36,913 nt of DNA, from the NCBI GenBank assembly GCA_010365115.1, contig JAAFGX010000009.1:24130-61042 (forward strand), read 5' to 3'. This DNA is from Paludibacter sp. (GTDB lineage: Bacteria; Bacteroidota; Bacteroidia; Bacteroidales; Paludibacteraceae). The translations under genes and the position numbers were made by a program. This document shows, in pieces, positions 8,270-17,425 of the stretch. Below the pieces are notes generated by a model. The model ran no database searches. It saw only the letters and a list, made by a program, of their open reading frames with translations, and was not told where the DNA came from. Within the stretch, counting starts at the first letter, position 1, and each line of letters opens with the position of its first letter.

Positions 8270-9394
8270 CTATTGATATGCATCTAAATACAATCTTGAA
8301 TATCCATCAATCATTTCGTTAAGCGAGAATTTTTCTGAAACAAAGGAATATGCTTGTTCTTTTAGTTGTATTAAATCATAATTATGACTACGTATGTTCT
8401 CAAAAATTGCCAACAATTCATCTTCATTATCTAAATGAAATTGCAAAGGCCAGTCAGGAGGAAGTGTTTCGCTAAGTCCTTTGGCAATGGCAACAATTAC
8501 AGGAACTTTTGAAAAAGAGGCCTCAATTGAGACCAATACCAACCCTTCGAACCTTGATGGCATAATAAGAAAATCAAAAGCGTATAATTTATCTGCTATG
8601 TTTGAAACGGCTTCATAAACAACAACATTTTCATTTTCATTCGTTGCTTTTAAAACTTCGTTTAGGTATGTACCACTACCTATAATATGAAATAGAAAAT
8701 CATTTTTAAATTTAGAATTTATCGCTTTAATTCTTTCAATCAAAACATCTATTCCTTTTTGATGTTCAAATCTGCCACAAAATGCGATATTGATTTTTCC
8801 GGGATCTATTTTGAAGGAGTGTTCTCTGATTTTTGGAACATTACAGCCATTATAAATAGTCCGTTTTTGATCAGAAACCTTCAATTTATATTTTAGTCTT
8901 AATTCTTCATAAGCCACTAACGATTGTTCGGATACCCCTATTATCCAATCGTCAACATAAGCTTTTTCAACATATTTCCCTAACAGATTGTGAGTAGGCC
9001 ACAAAACAGTATTGTGAATAGTTCTGACAATTACTGGAAACTTAAGGTGAAAAAACGAAAATATTCTTTTGGTATTTGATAGCACTAAATCCGGCAAATC
9101 GGTGTGAGAGTGAATAATATCAGGTTTCTCCTTCAATATTTGATAAGCCAGTGCAAAATGACCAAAAAGCAAACTAAGTGTCTTGGATTTTGGTCCCAGA
9201 CTTTTAAAAGAAATATTCTTTGAGTTAAGCTCCTTCTTCTTATTTTTTGAATATTCATCATCGGTTTGTTGTAACTCCACAACGATAAATTCAAATTTCT
9301 TTTGAGGATAGTTACAAAACTCTGACAAATTAAATGCAACAATTTCTGCACCTCCTAATTGAATTGAGCTTATTAATTGAAAAACTTTAAGCAT
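8270..9394 (-). CDS. GT4 family glycosyltransferase
   Basis: This 374-residue GT-B enzyme carries the usual GT4 marks: an N-terminal acceptor loop IQLGGAE (11-17), the donor-domain start FCGRFEHQKGIDVLIE, and the nucleotide-sugar binding E-x7-E motif in PSRFEGLVLVSIEAS near residue 290. It should add one sugar to the lipid-linked repeat unit on the cytoplasmic face. Its ATG overlaps the end of the upstream gene 9387-10505 by 8 bp, so the two are translationally coupled in one operon. The donor and linkage cannot be inferred. Confidence 0.9.
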   Translation of the reverse strand: MLKVFQLISSIQLGGAEIVAFNLSEFCNYPQKKFEFIVVELQQTDDEYSKNKKKELNSKNISFKSLGPKSKTLSLLFGHFALAYQILKEKPDIIHSHTDLPDLVLSNTKRIFSFFHLKFPVIVRTIHNTVLWPTHNLLGKYVEKAYVDDWIIGVSEQSLVAYEELRLKYKLKVSDQKRTIYNGCNVPKIREHSFKIDPGKINIAFCGRFEHQKGIDVLIERIKAINSKFKNDFLFHIIGSGTYLNEVLKATNENENVVVYEAVSNIADKLYAFDFLIMPSRFEGLVLVSIEASFSKVPVIVAIAKGLSETLPPDWPLQFHLDNEDELLAIFENIRSHNYDLIQLKEQAYSFVSEKFSLNEMIDGYSRLYLDAYQ

Positions 9395-10505
9395 ATATCA
9401 TTTTCTCCCATTCCTTAATAAAATCATTATTATTAGTCATCAACATCGGTTTATCTTCTAATTTTGTCTTCTCCAACGGAATTAGAGAATTCATGAAATC
9501 GGTATACTTATCAATTGTATCTTCTACGTTAAGCGGATTAAATATCATTCCATTTTCACCTACTAATTTGAACGAACCTGCAAGTTCTGAACAAAGAACG
9601 TTTAATCCAAAGATTAAGGCTTCGTTTACCACAGCACCGTAAGGTTCATAAGTACTAGGCAGTACAAATCCACTTGCGCTAAGATACCATGCGTAAAGTT
9701 CTACTCCTTCGAACCTGCCTGGAAGCAGAATCTTATTTTCTAGGTGATTCTCAAGTACAAAATTTTCGATAAATTTCTTTTCTTCACCATCGCCAACAAA
9801 AACGATTACAGAATCATCCTGCTTCAAAAGGGTCTTATAAATCTTTTCAATAAACTCTTTCAATCCTTTTTCAGGAATAAATCGGCCCACAAATAAAAGG
9901 ACTTTTTTCCCTTTTAAATTGAAATTTTGTGAATATTGAACAGCAATTCGATTCAGTTCTTTAGAATTATTTCTTAATCTGGCAGGTTCCTGTAGAATTG
10001 GTGAGACAATAATTTGACTATCTTTTAAATTAAAAGTCTCCTGATAATACTTAGAGACTTCGTTAGTAAAAACAACAAGATAATCCAATCGTTTTACTGA
10101 CATTTTTCGGGCAAAATAGCGAGCTTTAGACTGAACATTATAGCAAATATCTATACTATCATCAATAGTAGACCCTATCTTTTGTTTGATTATCCCTAAT
10201 CGACTCAATAAAATTAGATATTGAGTTGTAAACGAATATTCATACCCCAAAACAATATCTGGATTGACTCTTTTTATGGCTTTCAATATTCCGAAACGAA
10301 ATACTCTTCCATTATAATGAATACCCGTTAGCAGGAATGAGACTTTAAACTCTACCTGTGAAAGTAATTTATTTTGATCAAATTTATGATTCCATACATT
10401 GTCGAAAATAAAAACAACTTCAAGATCAAACAACTTATTTAGAGCATTAAATTGATCAATTAGGTATGGAGCCAATGCCGGATGAAATATCAACAACTTC
10501 TTCAT
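9387..10505 (-). CDS. GT4 family glycosyltransferase
   Basis: The 372-residue protein begins MKKLLIFHPALAPYLIDQFN. It has a GT-B donor domain with LFVGRFIPEKGLKEFIEK and the E-x7-E region PSTYEPYGAVVNEALIFG, followed by the C-terminal closing helix. It belongs with retaining GT4 transferases and probably extends the EPS repeat unit. It overlaps the next gene (8270-9394) by 8 bp and is separated from the upstream acyltransferase by 81 bp. The acceptor side differs clearly from the other GT4 proteins of the locus, so it probably makes a different linkage. Confidence 0.88.
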   Translation of the reverse strand: MKKLLIFHPALAPYLIDQFNALNKLFDLEVVFIFDNVWNHKFDQNKLLSQVEFKVSFLLTGIHYNGRVFRFGILKAIKRVNPDIVLGYEYSFTTQYLILLSRLGIIKQKIGSTIDDSIDICYNVQSKARYFARKMSVKRLDYLVVFTNEVSKYYQETFNLKDSQIIVSPILQEPARLRNNSKELNRIAVQYSQNFNLKGKKVLLFVGRFIPEKGLKEFIEKIYKTLLKQDDSVIVFVGDGEEKKFIENFVLENHLENKILLPGRFEGVELYAWYLSASGFVLPSTYEPYGAVVNEALIFGLNVLCSELAGSFKLVGENGMIFNPLNVEDTIDKYTDFMNSLIPLEKTKLEDKPMLMTNNNDFIKEWEKMIYA

Positions 10506-10586
10506 TTTTCTACAAATTTAAATTTAACTATTTAGTCCTGAAAAATCAATTTTTATATTTTCAAGACTTAAGTACAAACCATCTCC

Positions 10587-11609
10587 TCAATTCATTTTCA
10601 TGTTTTTAATTCTATTTGCTTTGATAGCATCTCTTAGAGGCTTGGTAGAGTTCGAATGTTCTATAATTGTCTTTGTCTTTGCAAAATTAACCTGAAATTT
10701 ACAAAGCATAAAGTCTAAAGAAAAAGACCTAAATACGAAATAAAAATAGAGTACACGAGGTTTGGCTAACAATCTTCTTTTATACTCAGTTTCCCCCCAT
10801 AAGAAATGAAATGATGATATCCCCTTCTCAATAGAAGTTTCAATTAAATATATAAAACACATTTCCCCTAAATTGAATTTCGAGTAATTATTGTTATGTC
10901 CGATTACATGAGCATACACCTCTTTATTTAACACCGTTGAAATGCAACCTGCAACTACTTCTCCATCAATCTCAATATATGCAACACAACCGTAGAAACT
11001 TGAGTATTTATAGACATTCTCTTTGGAATTATTATCAATACCAGGCACAGTCCCTTTTAATTTCATTCTGTTACAATTCAAAAGTATAATTTTATCAATT
11101 AAACTCTCTTCTATCTCAGGTCCACATTTTGTTAAAAATCTAGCATTCGGGTAATCCTTTATAAATCTCTCTTTGCGTTGTCTTATATGTTTGCGGGTTT
11201 GCGAACCCAGATTCATTAAATAATCTTCCAGTGAAGTTGGTAATTTTAGAATTTGATCATCCGATTTAAAACTCAAAAAAGATTTATCTAAATCATATTC
11301 TTTATATGAAGCAACAATTTCAATTTTATTAACTAAGGGATGTCTGTCAAATACATTTTTCGTAAATTGTGAAATAGTATCCTGATCAATGGAAACAAGA
11401 GAGTTAAAGCACTTTGCTGCTTTCTGTTTAGTTCCATAAACTAACAGTTCAAGAAGTTTTCCATCAACTTTTACTGTAAAATAATGAATAGCATAATCTG
11501 GATAATTAACTTCAATATAACGACATGTTGTGATAAATGAATCATATTTTTCAATTAGAAAAGATTCGTGCTGTATTGGTAAACCTTCAAAAAATTCAAT
11601 TTCATACAT
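10587..11609 (-). CDS. FemAB/CelD-like GNAT acyltransferase, copy A
   Basis: The 340-residue protein resembles the BioF2-like/GNAT group (Acetyltransf_6, PF13480; FemAB-type fold). Visible marks are GSQTRKHIRQRKERF, the core strand CVAYIEIDGEVVAGCISTVLNKEVYAHVIGHNN and the late block NLGEMCFIYLIETSIEKGISSFHFLWGETEYK. These enzymes acylate amino groups, often on amino sugars of surface glycans; the donor (acyl-CoA or aminoacyl-tRNA) cannot be told. It is a clear tandem paralogue of 11808-12785. The paralogue begins MYTIECLKGLP, which aligns with MYEIEFFEGLP here, so I place the start at ATG 11609; a TTG at 11630 would add seven residues. The region is noticeably AT-rich. Confidence 0.72.
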   Translation of the reverse strand: MYEIEFFEGLPIQHESFLIEKYDSFITTCRYIEVNYPDYAIHYFTVKVDGKLLELLVYGTKQKAAKCFNSLVSIDQDTISQFTKNVFDRHPLVNKIEIVASYKEYDLDKSFLSFKSDDQILKLPTSLEDYLMNLGSQTRKHIRQRKERFIKDYPNARFLTKCGPEIEESLIDKIILLNCNRMKLKGTVPGIDNNSKENVYKYSSFYGCVAYIEIDGEVVAGCISTVLNKEVYAHVIGHNNNYSKFNLGEMCFIYLIETSIEKGISSFHFLWGETEYKRRLLAKPRVLYFYFVFRSFSLDFMLCKFQVNFAKTKTIIEHSNSTKPLRDAIKANRIKNMKMN

Positions 11610-11807
11610 ACTTTTACATTTAAATTTCAAACATTATTTCGCATTGTCAAATTATTTTAAATAATCTTTAAATCGTAATTTATGACTTCTACATTAAAAT
11701 AATTAGATACTTACACTAAATAAACCATTTCTTATACTCTGTACTTTACTATTTCAGGTGAAGAATTTTAATTCCATTTTCTTTTCCGATAATTTTTTAT
11801 CGCATCT

Positions 11808-12785
11808 CTAAGTAGGTTTTGAGTATTTCGAGAATCTTAGTTGCACTATATACTGTTCTATTTTCATTTTGTACTTATCTGCAAAAAAACGCAAACAAAA
11901 ATCTCTATATATTAAATAGGAGTACGTTACATGAGGTTTAGCGGCCAATTTACTCTTGTATTCGTTACTTCCAGTTAATAAATTATAGTACGACATCTTC
12001 TTTTCAATAGAATTTTGAATAGCATGAAGAATACATATGTGACCTAAATTGTATTTTTGATATTGGTTATTAAACGCAATTACATGACCATAGATGTTTT
12101 TATTTATCAAATACGAAATATCACCTCCTACTATTTCACCATCTATTTCGATATAAGTAATGCATCCGTAATGCTTTGAAAATAAGTAATAATCATTAAT
12201 ATCATTTTGAACTTTACCTGGGACTATACCTTTATATAACATTCTGTCGATATTTAATTGAATGATACTGGACACCATCCACTCTTCAATTTCAGCACCC
12301 GTTTTTTCAACATAATTTGCTCTCGGAAATTCTCTAAGAAACTTTGATTTATATCTTTTCAAATTTTTGCGTGTAGTAGGACCAAGCAATAAAAAGTATT
12401 CGTCAAGTGTAGCTGGTAAATTTAAAATATAAGTTTCAGAAGTAGGACAAAGAATTCCTTTTTTAAAATTGTAACTCGTATACGATAAAGCAATATGTAT
12501 TTTTTCGACAAATGGGAATTTTTCGAATAAAATCCTCACACATTTTGATACAATATTTTGATTTATAGCTACCAACGAATTAAAACACTTCGACATATTC
12601 CCGTCATTTCCAAACACAAGCAAATCTTCAAGTTTATCATCGTCATAAATTGGAAAATAATAAAAATCATGATTTTTTCCAAATACTTCGAGATATTTAC
12701 ATGTTGTTATATATGAATCATATTTCTGTATTAGAAAAGATTCAAATTCATAAGGTAATCCTTTTAAACATTCAATTGTATACAT
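11808..12785 (-). CDS. FemAB/CelD-like GNAT acyltransferase, copy B
   Basis: The 325-residue protein is the paralogue of the preceding entry. It shares MYxIExxxGLP, ESFLIxKYDSxITTC, KCFNSLVxIxQ, GxxTRKxxxxxKxxFxxxxPxA, GxVPG, YGCxxYIEIDGExVxGxIS, YxKxNLGxxCIxxxIxxSIEK and a YKxxLxAKPxVxYxY tail. The family is PF13480-like (GNAT fold, cellulose-biosynthesis CelD relatives). A probable role is N-acylation of an amino sugar in the repeat unit, possibly with a different acyl group or position from copy A. A 198-bp gap separates it from the copy A ATG. Function is inferred from family and context. Confidence 0.72.
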   Translation of the reverse strand: MYTIECLKGLPYEFESFLIQKYDSYITTCKYLEVFGKNHDFYYFPIYDDDKLEDLLVFGNDGNMSKCFNSLVAINQNIVSKCVRILFEKFPFVEKIHIALSYTSYNFKKGILCPTSETYILNLPATLDEYFLLLGPTTRKNLKRYKSKFLREFPRANYVEKTGAEIEEWMVSSIIQLNIDRMLYKGIVPGKVQNDINDYYLFSKHYGCITYIEIDGEIVGGDISYLINKNIYGHVIAFNNQYQKYNLGHICILHAIQNSIEKKMSYYNLLTGSNEYKSKLAAKPHVTYSYLIYRDFCLRFFADKYKMKIEQYIVQLRFSKYSKPT

Positions 12786-13039
12786 AATTATAACCTTCCA
12801 AAACCAATGTTGATTGATACTTTTAAATTCAACTTGATCAATAATAATTAAAATCTTACCTCACTCCTAAAATCCTTAACATCTAATCAGATCATGTTAT
12901 CTTTAGCTACAAGACCGTTTTCATTCCGTACAAATAAAGTCGCAGTAACAGTTGGTATTCAAAAGTAAGTACAGAAATTCCAAGTCTGCTTTAATTTGTT
13001 TTGAAACTATAAATTAAAAATTATGGGGATAATAAATGA

Positions 13040-13915
13040 TCAATTATATTTTTTATATTTTTCCCAAACAAAAGGGCAAAATGTTTTTAACCATAGCATA
13101 AGGAAATAATAAGGAAATTGAAATTTGAAATTTTTCTTTAAATAATATATTTGGTCATTATATGACAATCCTAATGGACTATATAAGAAGCTTATTCGTT
13201 TTTTCAATGAAGAGCCTGGTCCTAACCAATCTTTACCGTGGTCGTCATCACAATACCCTCCAAATCCAGGGCAAACCAGCACTGGAATTTTTCTTTGGGA
13301 AGCTACAAATGTATAATCAAAATCAGCAAATTGATGGTAATATCTTTCATCCAAAATTCCGATTTTATCAACAACAGATTTAGTTACCAATAATATGTTG
13401 GCGTTTGCCATTGTGCAAACTATAGGAGTATCTGAAGGTTTCACTAAATTCGATTTAATTCTAATTCCTCTATGAGTGATTAATGTTCCACCATAAGAAA
13501 TCTTTGAGCTTAGCATGTCTTTAGTAGAACACACATAAATACCTGACTGATTGTATTGTTTTAAACAAAACTCATGTGAAACTAAAAGATTGGTAAAAAA
13601 ATCCTTCATCAAAATCACATCATCATTTAAAAGTAAAAAAGCATCATATTCTTTATCTTGCATTAAAGCAGTTTTCCATGCAAGTATCATACCTCCGGAC
13701 CAAAATAAATCACCAGAACCAGAAATGACATTTATATTAGAGAATAATTCTTTTATTGCATCCGAAGTTCCATCTGTGCATCCATCATCTACTAAAAACA
13801 CATCAAACGTCATCTCAGCATTGTACAACTCAAGAGCCTTATACAATGAGGTTAAGCAATGAATAGTTTTGTCTTTTCTATTATGGCATGTTAGTAAAAT
13901 AGCTATTTTATTCAT
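13040..13915 (-). CDS. GT2 family glycosyltransferase, copy A
   Basis: This 291-residue GT-A enzyme starts MNKIAILLTCHNRKDKTIHCL. It has the nucleotide-binding VFLVDDGCTDGT, the SGSGDLFWSGGM segment and the LLNDDVIL acidic motif that binds metal and donor. The C-terminal part with FADFDYTFVASQ supplies the acceptor site and catalytic base region. It resembles rhamnosyltransferase-like GT2 proteins. It is paralogous to 14028-14831 next door, with the same order of motifs. It probably adds one residue of the EPS unit in the cytoplasm; the sugar is unknown. A 254-bp non-coding gap follows it before acyltransferase copy B. Confidence 0.88.
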   Translation of the reverse strand: MNKIAILLTCHNRKDKTIHCLTSLYKALELYNAEMTFDVFLVDDGCTDGTSDAIKELFSNINVISGSGDLFWSGGMILAWKTALMQDKEYDAFLLLNDDVILMKDFFTNLLVSHEFCLKQYNQSGIYVCSTKDMLSSKISYGGTLITHRGIRIKSNLVKPSDTPIVCTMANANILLVTKSVVDKIGILDERYYHQFADFDYTFVASQRKIPVLVCPGFGGYCDDDHGKDWLGPGSSLKKRISFLYSPLGLSYNDQIYYLKKNFKFQFPYYFLMLWLKTFCPFVWEKYKKYN

Positions 13916-14027
13916 AATGGTTCGCTAGTCTTTATGTCAATTAATTTATAATCCAACCCAAATACTTGATGACTTTGTGTTTATTTTTAACAATTTAAGA
14001 TCGGGCATAAAATTATTGCTTTTCAAT

Positions 14028-14831
14028 TTATAATGATTTTATAAGAAATTTTAAATAGATAGAAGTAAGATGTAATGAAGCGCTTAAAACACCTTCATGC
14101 TTTTTATAAAAATAAAAAAAATCTCTCGGATCTGAATAACTTAAAGGAGAATGAAGAACTCTCAATCTTTCTTTCAAAGTTAACGATTTTTCTAAATATT
14201 TTGGAGTTTTAAAATCATTTACACATATCCCAATATGCTTGGGCGCAAGGAATATTTCAATACCTTCGGATACAACATGTCTTGCATAGTCAATATCGCC
14301 TAAACTATGCCTGTAGTAATAATCTAGTTTACCGCACTTTTTATATACATATCTTGGTATCAATACAAAATTACCTCCAAAGGCATCACATTGTTGTAAT
14401 GCTCCATTGGGGAATAATGCTTTCGATTTCCAATCTGCACCAAATGAAGTAACTGTTTGATCATTTGAATCGCAGGACGCACCCACAATCAATGCTTTAT
14501 GATTTTTTTCAGTTGAACTTTCAAGCATCATTGCAAGTGAATTTGAAAATATATAAGTATCGTCATTCAACCACAAATAAAAATCGTAATCAAATTTTTC
14601 AGCTTCACACCAAGCTGTGTACATGCCTCTATTCCAGAATAATGATCCATCCCCCAAGATTACATGAACTGATGGATAGGATTCCTTTACAGCTTCCCCC
14701 GTTCCATCCGTACAACCATCATCAACTAAAAATACATCGACCGAAATATCCTGATTAAATAAGTGACTGAGGCATTTCAGCGTTTTATCTTTACGATTGT
14801 AACATGTTATTAAAACAGCAATTCGATTCAT
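14028..14831 (-). CDS. GT2 family glycosyltransferase, copy B
   Basis: The 267-residue protein begins MNRIAVLITCYNRKDKTLKCL, then VFLVDDGCTDGT, DGSLFWNRGM, LWLNDDTYIF and HSLGDIDYARHV, matching its neighbour 13040-13915 step by step. It is a GT-A inverting transferase of family GT2. Its ATG overlaps the stop of the upstream gene 14828-15829 in a 4-bp ATGA arrangement, so the two are translationally coupled. The acceptor halves of the two paralogues have diverged, which would allow different linkages. Confidence 0.88.
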   Translation of the reverse strand: MNRIAVLITCYNRKDKTLKCLSHLFNQDISVDVFLVDDGCTDGTGEAVKESYPSVHVILGDGSLFWNRGMYTAWCEAEKFDYDFYLWLNDDTYIFSNSLAMMLESSTEKNHKALIVGASCDSNDQTVTSFGADWKSKALFPNGALQQCDAFGGNFVLIPRYVYKKCGKLDYYYRHSLGDIDYARHVVSEGIEIFLAPKHIGICVNDFKTPKYLEKSLTLKERLRVLHSPLSYSDPRDFFYFYKKHEGVLSASLHLTSIYLKFLIKSL

Positions 14832-15829
14832 CTGAAATTATTTGGTTTAAAATAGTAATACACTTTATGTATATATTTAATTGATCTTGCATAAACAGCA
14901 GGAAATAGATTATAATAAAAAATAAGTATCTTATTATACCATTTTAAATACGGAGTTTTTAATATAAACTTCTTATTTGAATGTAATCTCTCAATTATTT
15001 CAGGGATACTCTCTTTATCACATTCTTCATGACGTTGTAGATAGTTATCAAGCGTCAAACGAGCAAAATTAATTGTCATACTTCTTAGCTTTGTTGTCAT
15101 TGCAGGATAATATGCTTCCGCAAACTCGAGACGTTCTTTAAACGCCAAATAGGCTGACAACCATTTAAATGGACGGTATGAAGTCGTTAATGTATCATCA
15201 TTGATGTAATAGTTATAAAGAGGTTCAGGTAAGGATGCTATTGCTTTTGCTTTATGAAAAACATAATGTACAATAGCGATATCCTCTGCATACACTCTTC
15301 CTGGAATAAAACGAATATCTTCCCAGAGTTTTCGGGAATAAAATTTTTCCCAAGTTTGAGAACCTAAGTTATCGTCCATCAAATCCTGCATTACACGCTG
15401 TTTTTCTAATATTCCACGTTTGGGATAATGTATAATTTCTTGCTTAGTTTTAGTCTGATAAATATTGTATCTCCCGATTATTACCAGATCCGCAGTAAAT
15501 TTTTCAGCACAATGATACATCTTTTGTACCATGTCGGTTGATACATCATCATCGCCATCTATAAAAACAACATATTCCCCGGATGCATTATCCAATCCAT
15601 TATTTCGAGCTACACTGAGCCCTCCATTTAATGTATAAATAACCTTAATACGTGAATCTGTTTTTGCGAACTGATCGCAAATTATTCCTGTTTTGTCTTT
15701 TGAACCATCATCAACTACTATTATCTCTAAATTGCGATAGGTTTGGTTTATCAATGAAACCAAACACCTTTCAATATATTTTTCTACATTGTAGGCTGCA
15801 ACTAAAACTGATATTAATGGATTTGCCAT
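14828..15829 (-). CDS. GT2 family glycosyltransferase (EpsJ/WcaA-like)
   Basis: The 333-residue protein is a standard GT2: PLISVLVAAYNVEKYIERCL, EIIVVDDGSKDKTG, GGLSVARNNGLDNASGEYV and FIDGDDDVS, with the DxD motif. A second half (ARG.YAEDIAIVHYVF.) carries the catalytic-base ED pair of EpsJ-like proteins. It transfers a sugar during cytoplasmic assembly of the repeat unit. Unlike the two following GT2 genes it is not part of their duplication. It overlaps 14028-14831 by 4 bp. Confidence 0.9.
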   Translation of the reverse strand: MANPLISVLVAAYNVEKYIERCLVSLINQTYRNLEIIVVDDGSKDKTGIICDQFAKTDSRIKVIYTLNGGLSVARNNGLDNASGEYVVFIDGDDDVSTDMVQKMYHCAEKFTADLVIIGRYNIYQTKTKQEIIHYPKRGILEKQRVMQDLMDDNLGSQTWEKFYSRKLWEDIRFIPGRVYAEDIAIVHYVFHKAKAIASLPEPLYNYYINDDTLTTSYRPFKWLSAYLAFKERLEFAEAYYPAMTTKLRSMTINFARLTLDNYLQRHEECDKESIPEIIERLHSNKKFILKTPYLKWYNKILIFYYNLFPAVYARSIKYIHKVYYYFKPNNFR

Positions 15830-15951
15830 AATTTTAAATCTCCTTTATAATTTTTTTGCTTGATTAATCAGATTGTTCTACACCGCTTTGGTAACAACAG
15901 AAACCTACACCTATTATAGATTTTTTACCTATTTATTCCTTTTACCAATAT

Positions 15952-17310
15952 TTAATTATTACGGGCACTGGGCATATTGTTGATTAACTCTAGTACCGGT
16001 TCTTCAGTTTCTGATTCTTTTTCTTTACTTGCTTTTTGAGTAGCCAATCTTTGCTGTTTGTTGAAAATTCCTCGCGCCCATAATGTTACTTCTTTGTTAT
16101 TCATTACCCTGAAAGATTTTGAAAAACAAAGCCCTATCATAATCCATAACATGAAGTAGCTCAATGAAAAATCATTTACATCTTCTACCCAACTATACAA
16201 CCAACGAAATGCAATCATAAGCCCCAGCATTTTGCTGAATATATTATTCGAATGGTTGATGGCAATGTGTGAAGCTTTATAAAAAACGAAAAAATAGAAT
16301 ATAAGACCGATGATACCCGTCCAAGTGAAAACGTTGAGTATAGCCGCTTCATTAGTAAGTCGTTCGCCCCTACCCGTCATATCTTCATCCCCAAATGCTT
16401 CGCTTAAATTTCCTCTGGCAGGGCTTCTGCCCACCCACCAAGAATTATACTTTTTAGCGCTATATAAAACTTCCATATATAGAAACGTTCGTGTATCTGT
16501 TTTAAGATCATATTCTACCATATTACCTGCCTTGTCACGTTTTACTTCTTTAAACGTACCTTCTATGTAAGTATCCATCTTAAAAACATTAAAAACACCA
16601 CTTACAGCTAAAGCAAAAAACATAAAAGGAAGAATAATCAAGATAAGACGTACCGTTTCCATCCATTTTACAAGAATGTATTTTCTTAAATAATAAACAG
16701 ATAAAAGCAATATAGGAACAGTAAATTTTATTACATTGCTTCGGGCATCTAAGTCAACCAACAAAACGAAAAGTGTAACTGTGCCCAATAACACTCTCCA
16801 GCGGGTTGTAAGCACCGGGAAAAACAGCATCAGAAAACTGATTGGAATTAAAAAAAAACCAAACGCATCGGTACTTACTATTAAAACAAAGATTGCAAAA
16901 AGGGGCAATGTATATTTTATATAATAGGACATCATGGATTGAACTATCACTTTGTTGGTAGCTGTATATGCTAAAATTGGAAGAAAAAGCAACATGGAAT
17001 TCCCTATTAATCCTTTCCATACCCAATAACTATCTGCCACAAATGTACCCCGTATACAACAGAAGATATTCCATAATAAATATAATAGTAATACTCGGAG
17101 GTTATTCGTATTGTTAATGTCAAAAAAGGCACGGCTCGAATATAGGAGAACAAGCAATGTTAAGGACTGTACAGCCCACCACAAAGGAGTGATTTGTAGA
17201 TTGGTAATTATATCAGTTAATGGTGACGGAAAAGGGATTACCGATAAAATAGCAACCGGTAATATCGAAAACGATATTATATTAATCCAAATCTGTTTTT
17301 TGGTCATCAT
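15952..17310 (-). CDS. Wzy-like O-antigen/EPS polymerase
   Basis: The 452-residue protein is almost entirely hydrophobic, with about ten or more predicted membrane segments. A soluble loop (about residues 240-320) includes DTRTFLYMEVLYSAKKYNSWWVGRSPARGN and GRGERLTNEAA. This layout and the R/E-rich periplasmic loop fit the O-antigen ligase/polymerase superfamily (Wzy/WaaL). In this locus it is the only candidate for the polymerase that joins flipped repeat units in the periplasm. The hydrophilic tail (about 415-452, rich in K, E and Q) is cytoplasmic by inference. Polymerase rather than ligase is a contextual choice. Confidence 0.8.
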   Translation of the reverse strand: MMTKKQIWINIISFSILPVAILSVIPFPSPLTDIITNLQITPLWWAVQSLTLLVLLYSSRAFFDINNTNNLRVLLLYLLWNIFCCIRGTFVADSYWVWKGLIGNSMLLFLPILAYTATNKVIVQSMMSYYIKYTLPLFAIFVLIVSTDAFGFFLIPISFLMLFFPVLTTRWRVLLGTVTLFVLLVDLDARSNVIKFTVPILLLSVYYLRKYILVKWMETVRLILIILPFMFFALAVSGVFNVFKMDTYIEGTFKEVKRDKAGNMVEYDLKTDTRTFLYMEVLYSAKKYNSWWVGRSPARGNLSEAFGDEDMTGRGERLTNEAAILNVFTWTGIIGLIFYFFVFYKASHIAINHSNNIFSKMLGLMIAFRWLYSWVEDVNDFSLSYFMLWIMIGLCFSKSFRVMNNKEVTLWARGIFNKQQRLATQKASKEKESETEEPVLELINNMPSARNN

Positions 17311-17425
17311 AGTATACTTTTTTTAAATACAGTTTTTGTCACCTATTTTCTGATAAATACTTTAAATAAGGCTATTTACCTATTGTTACAACACTGTAAT
17401 TACTAAAGAAAATTTGGGAAATTTC

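Noticed and set aside
11610..11630. TTG start extending acyltransferase copy A
   Set aside because: Alignment with copy B, which starts with an ATG at the equivalent MYTIE, supports 11609.
16754..17026. 90-codon minus-strand frame inside the Wzy gene
   Set aside because: It lies entirely within a well-supported membrane protein gene in another frame; composition is that of a shadow.
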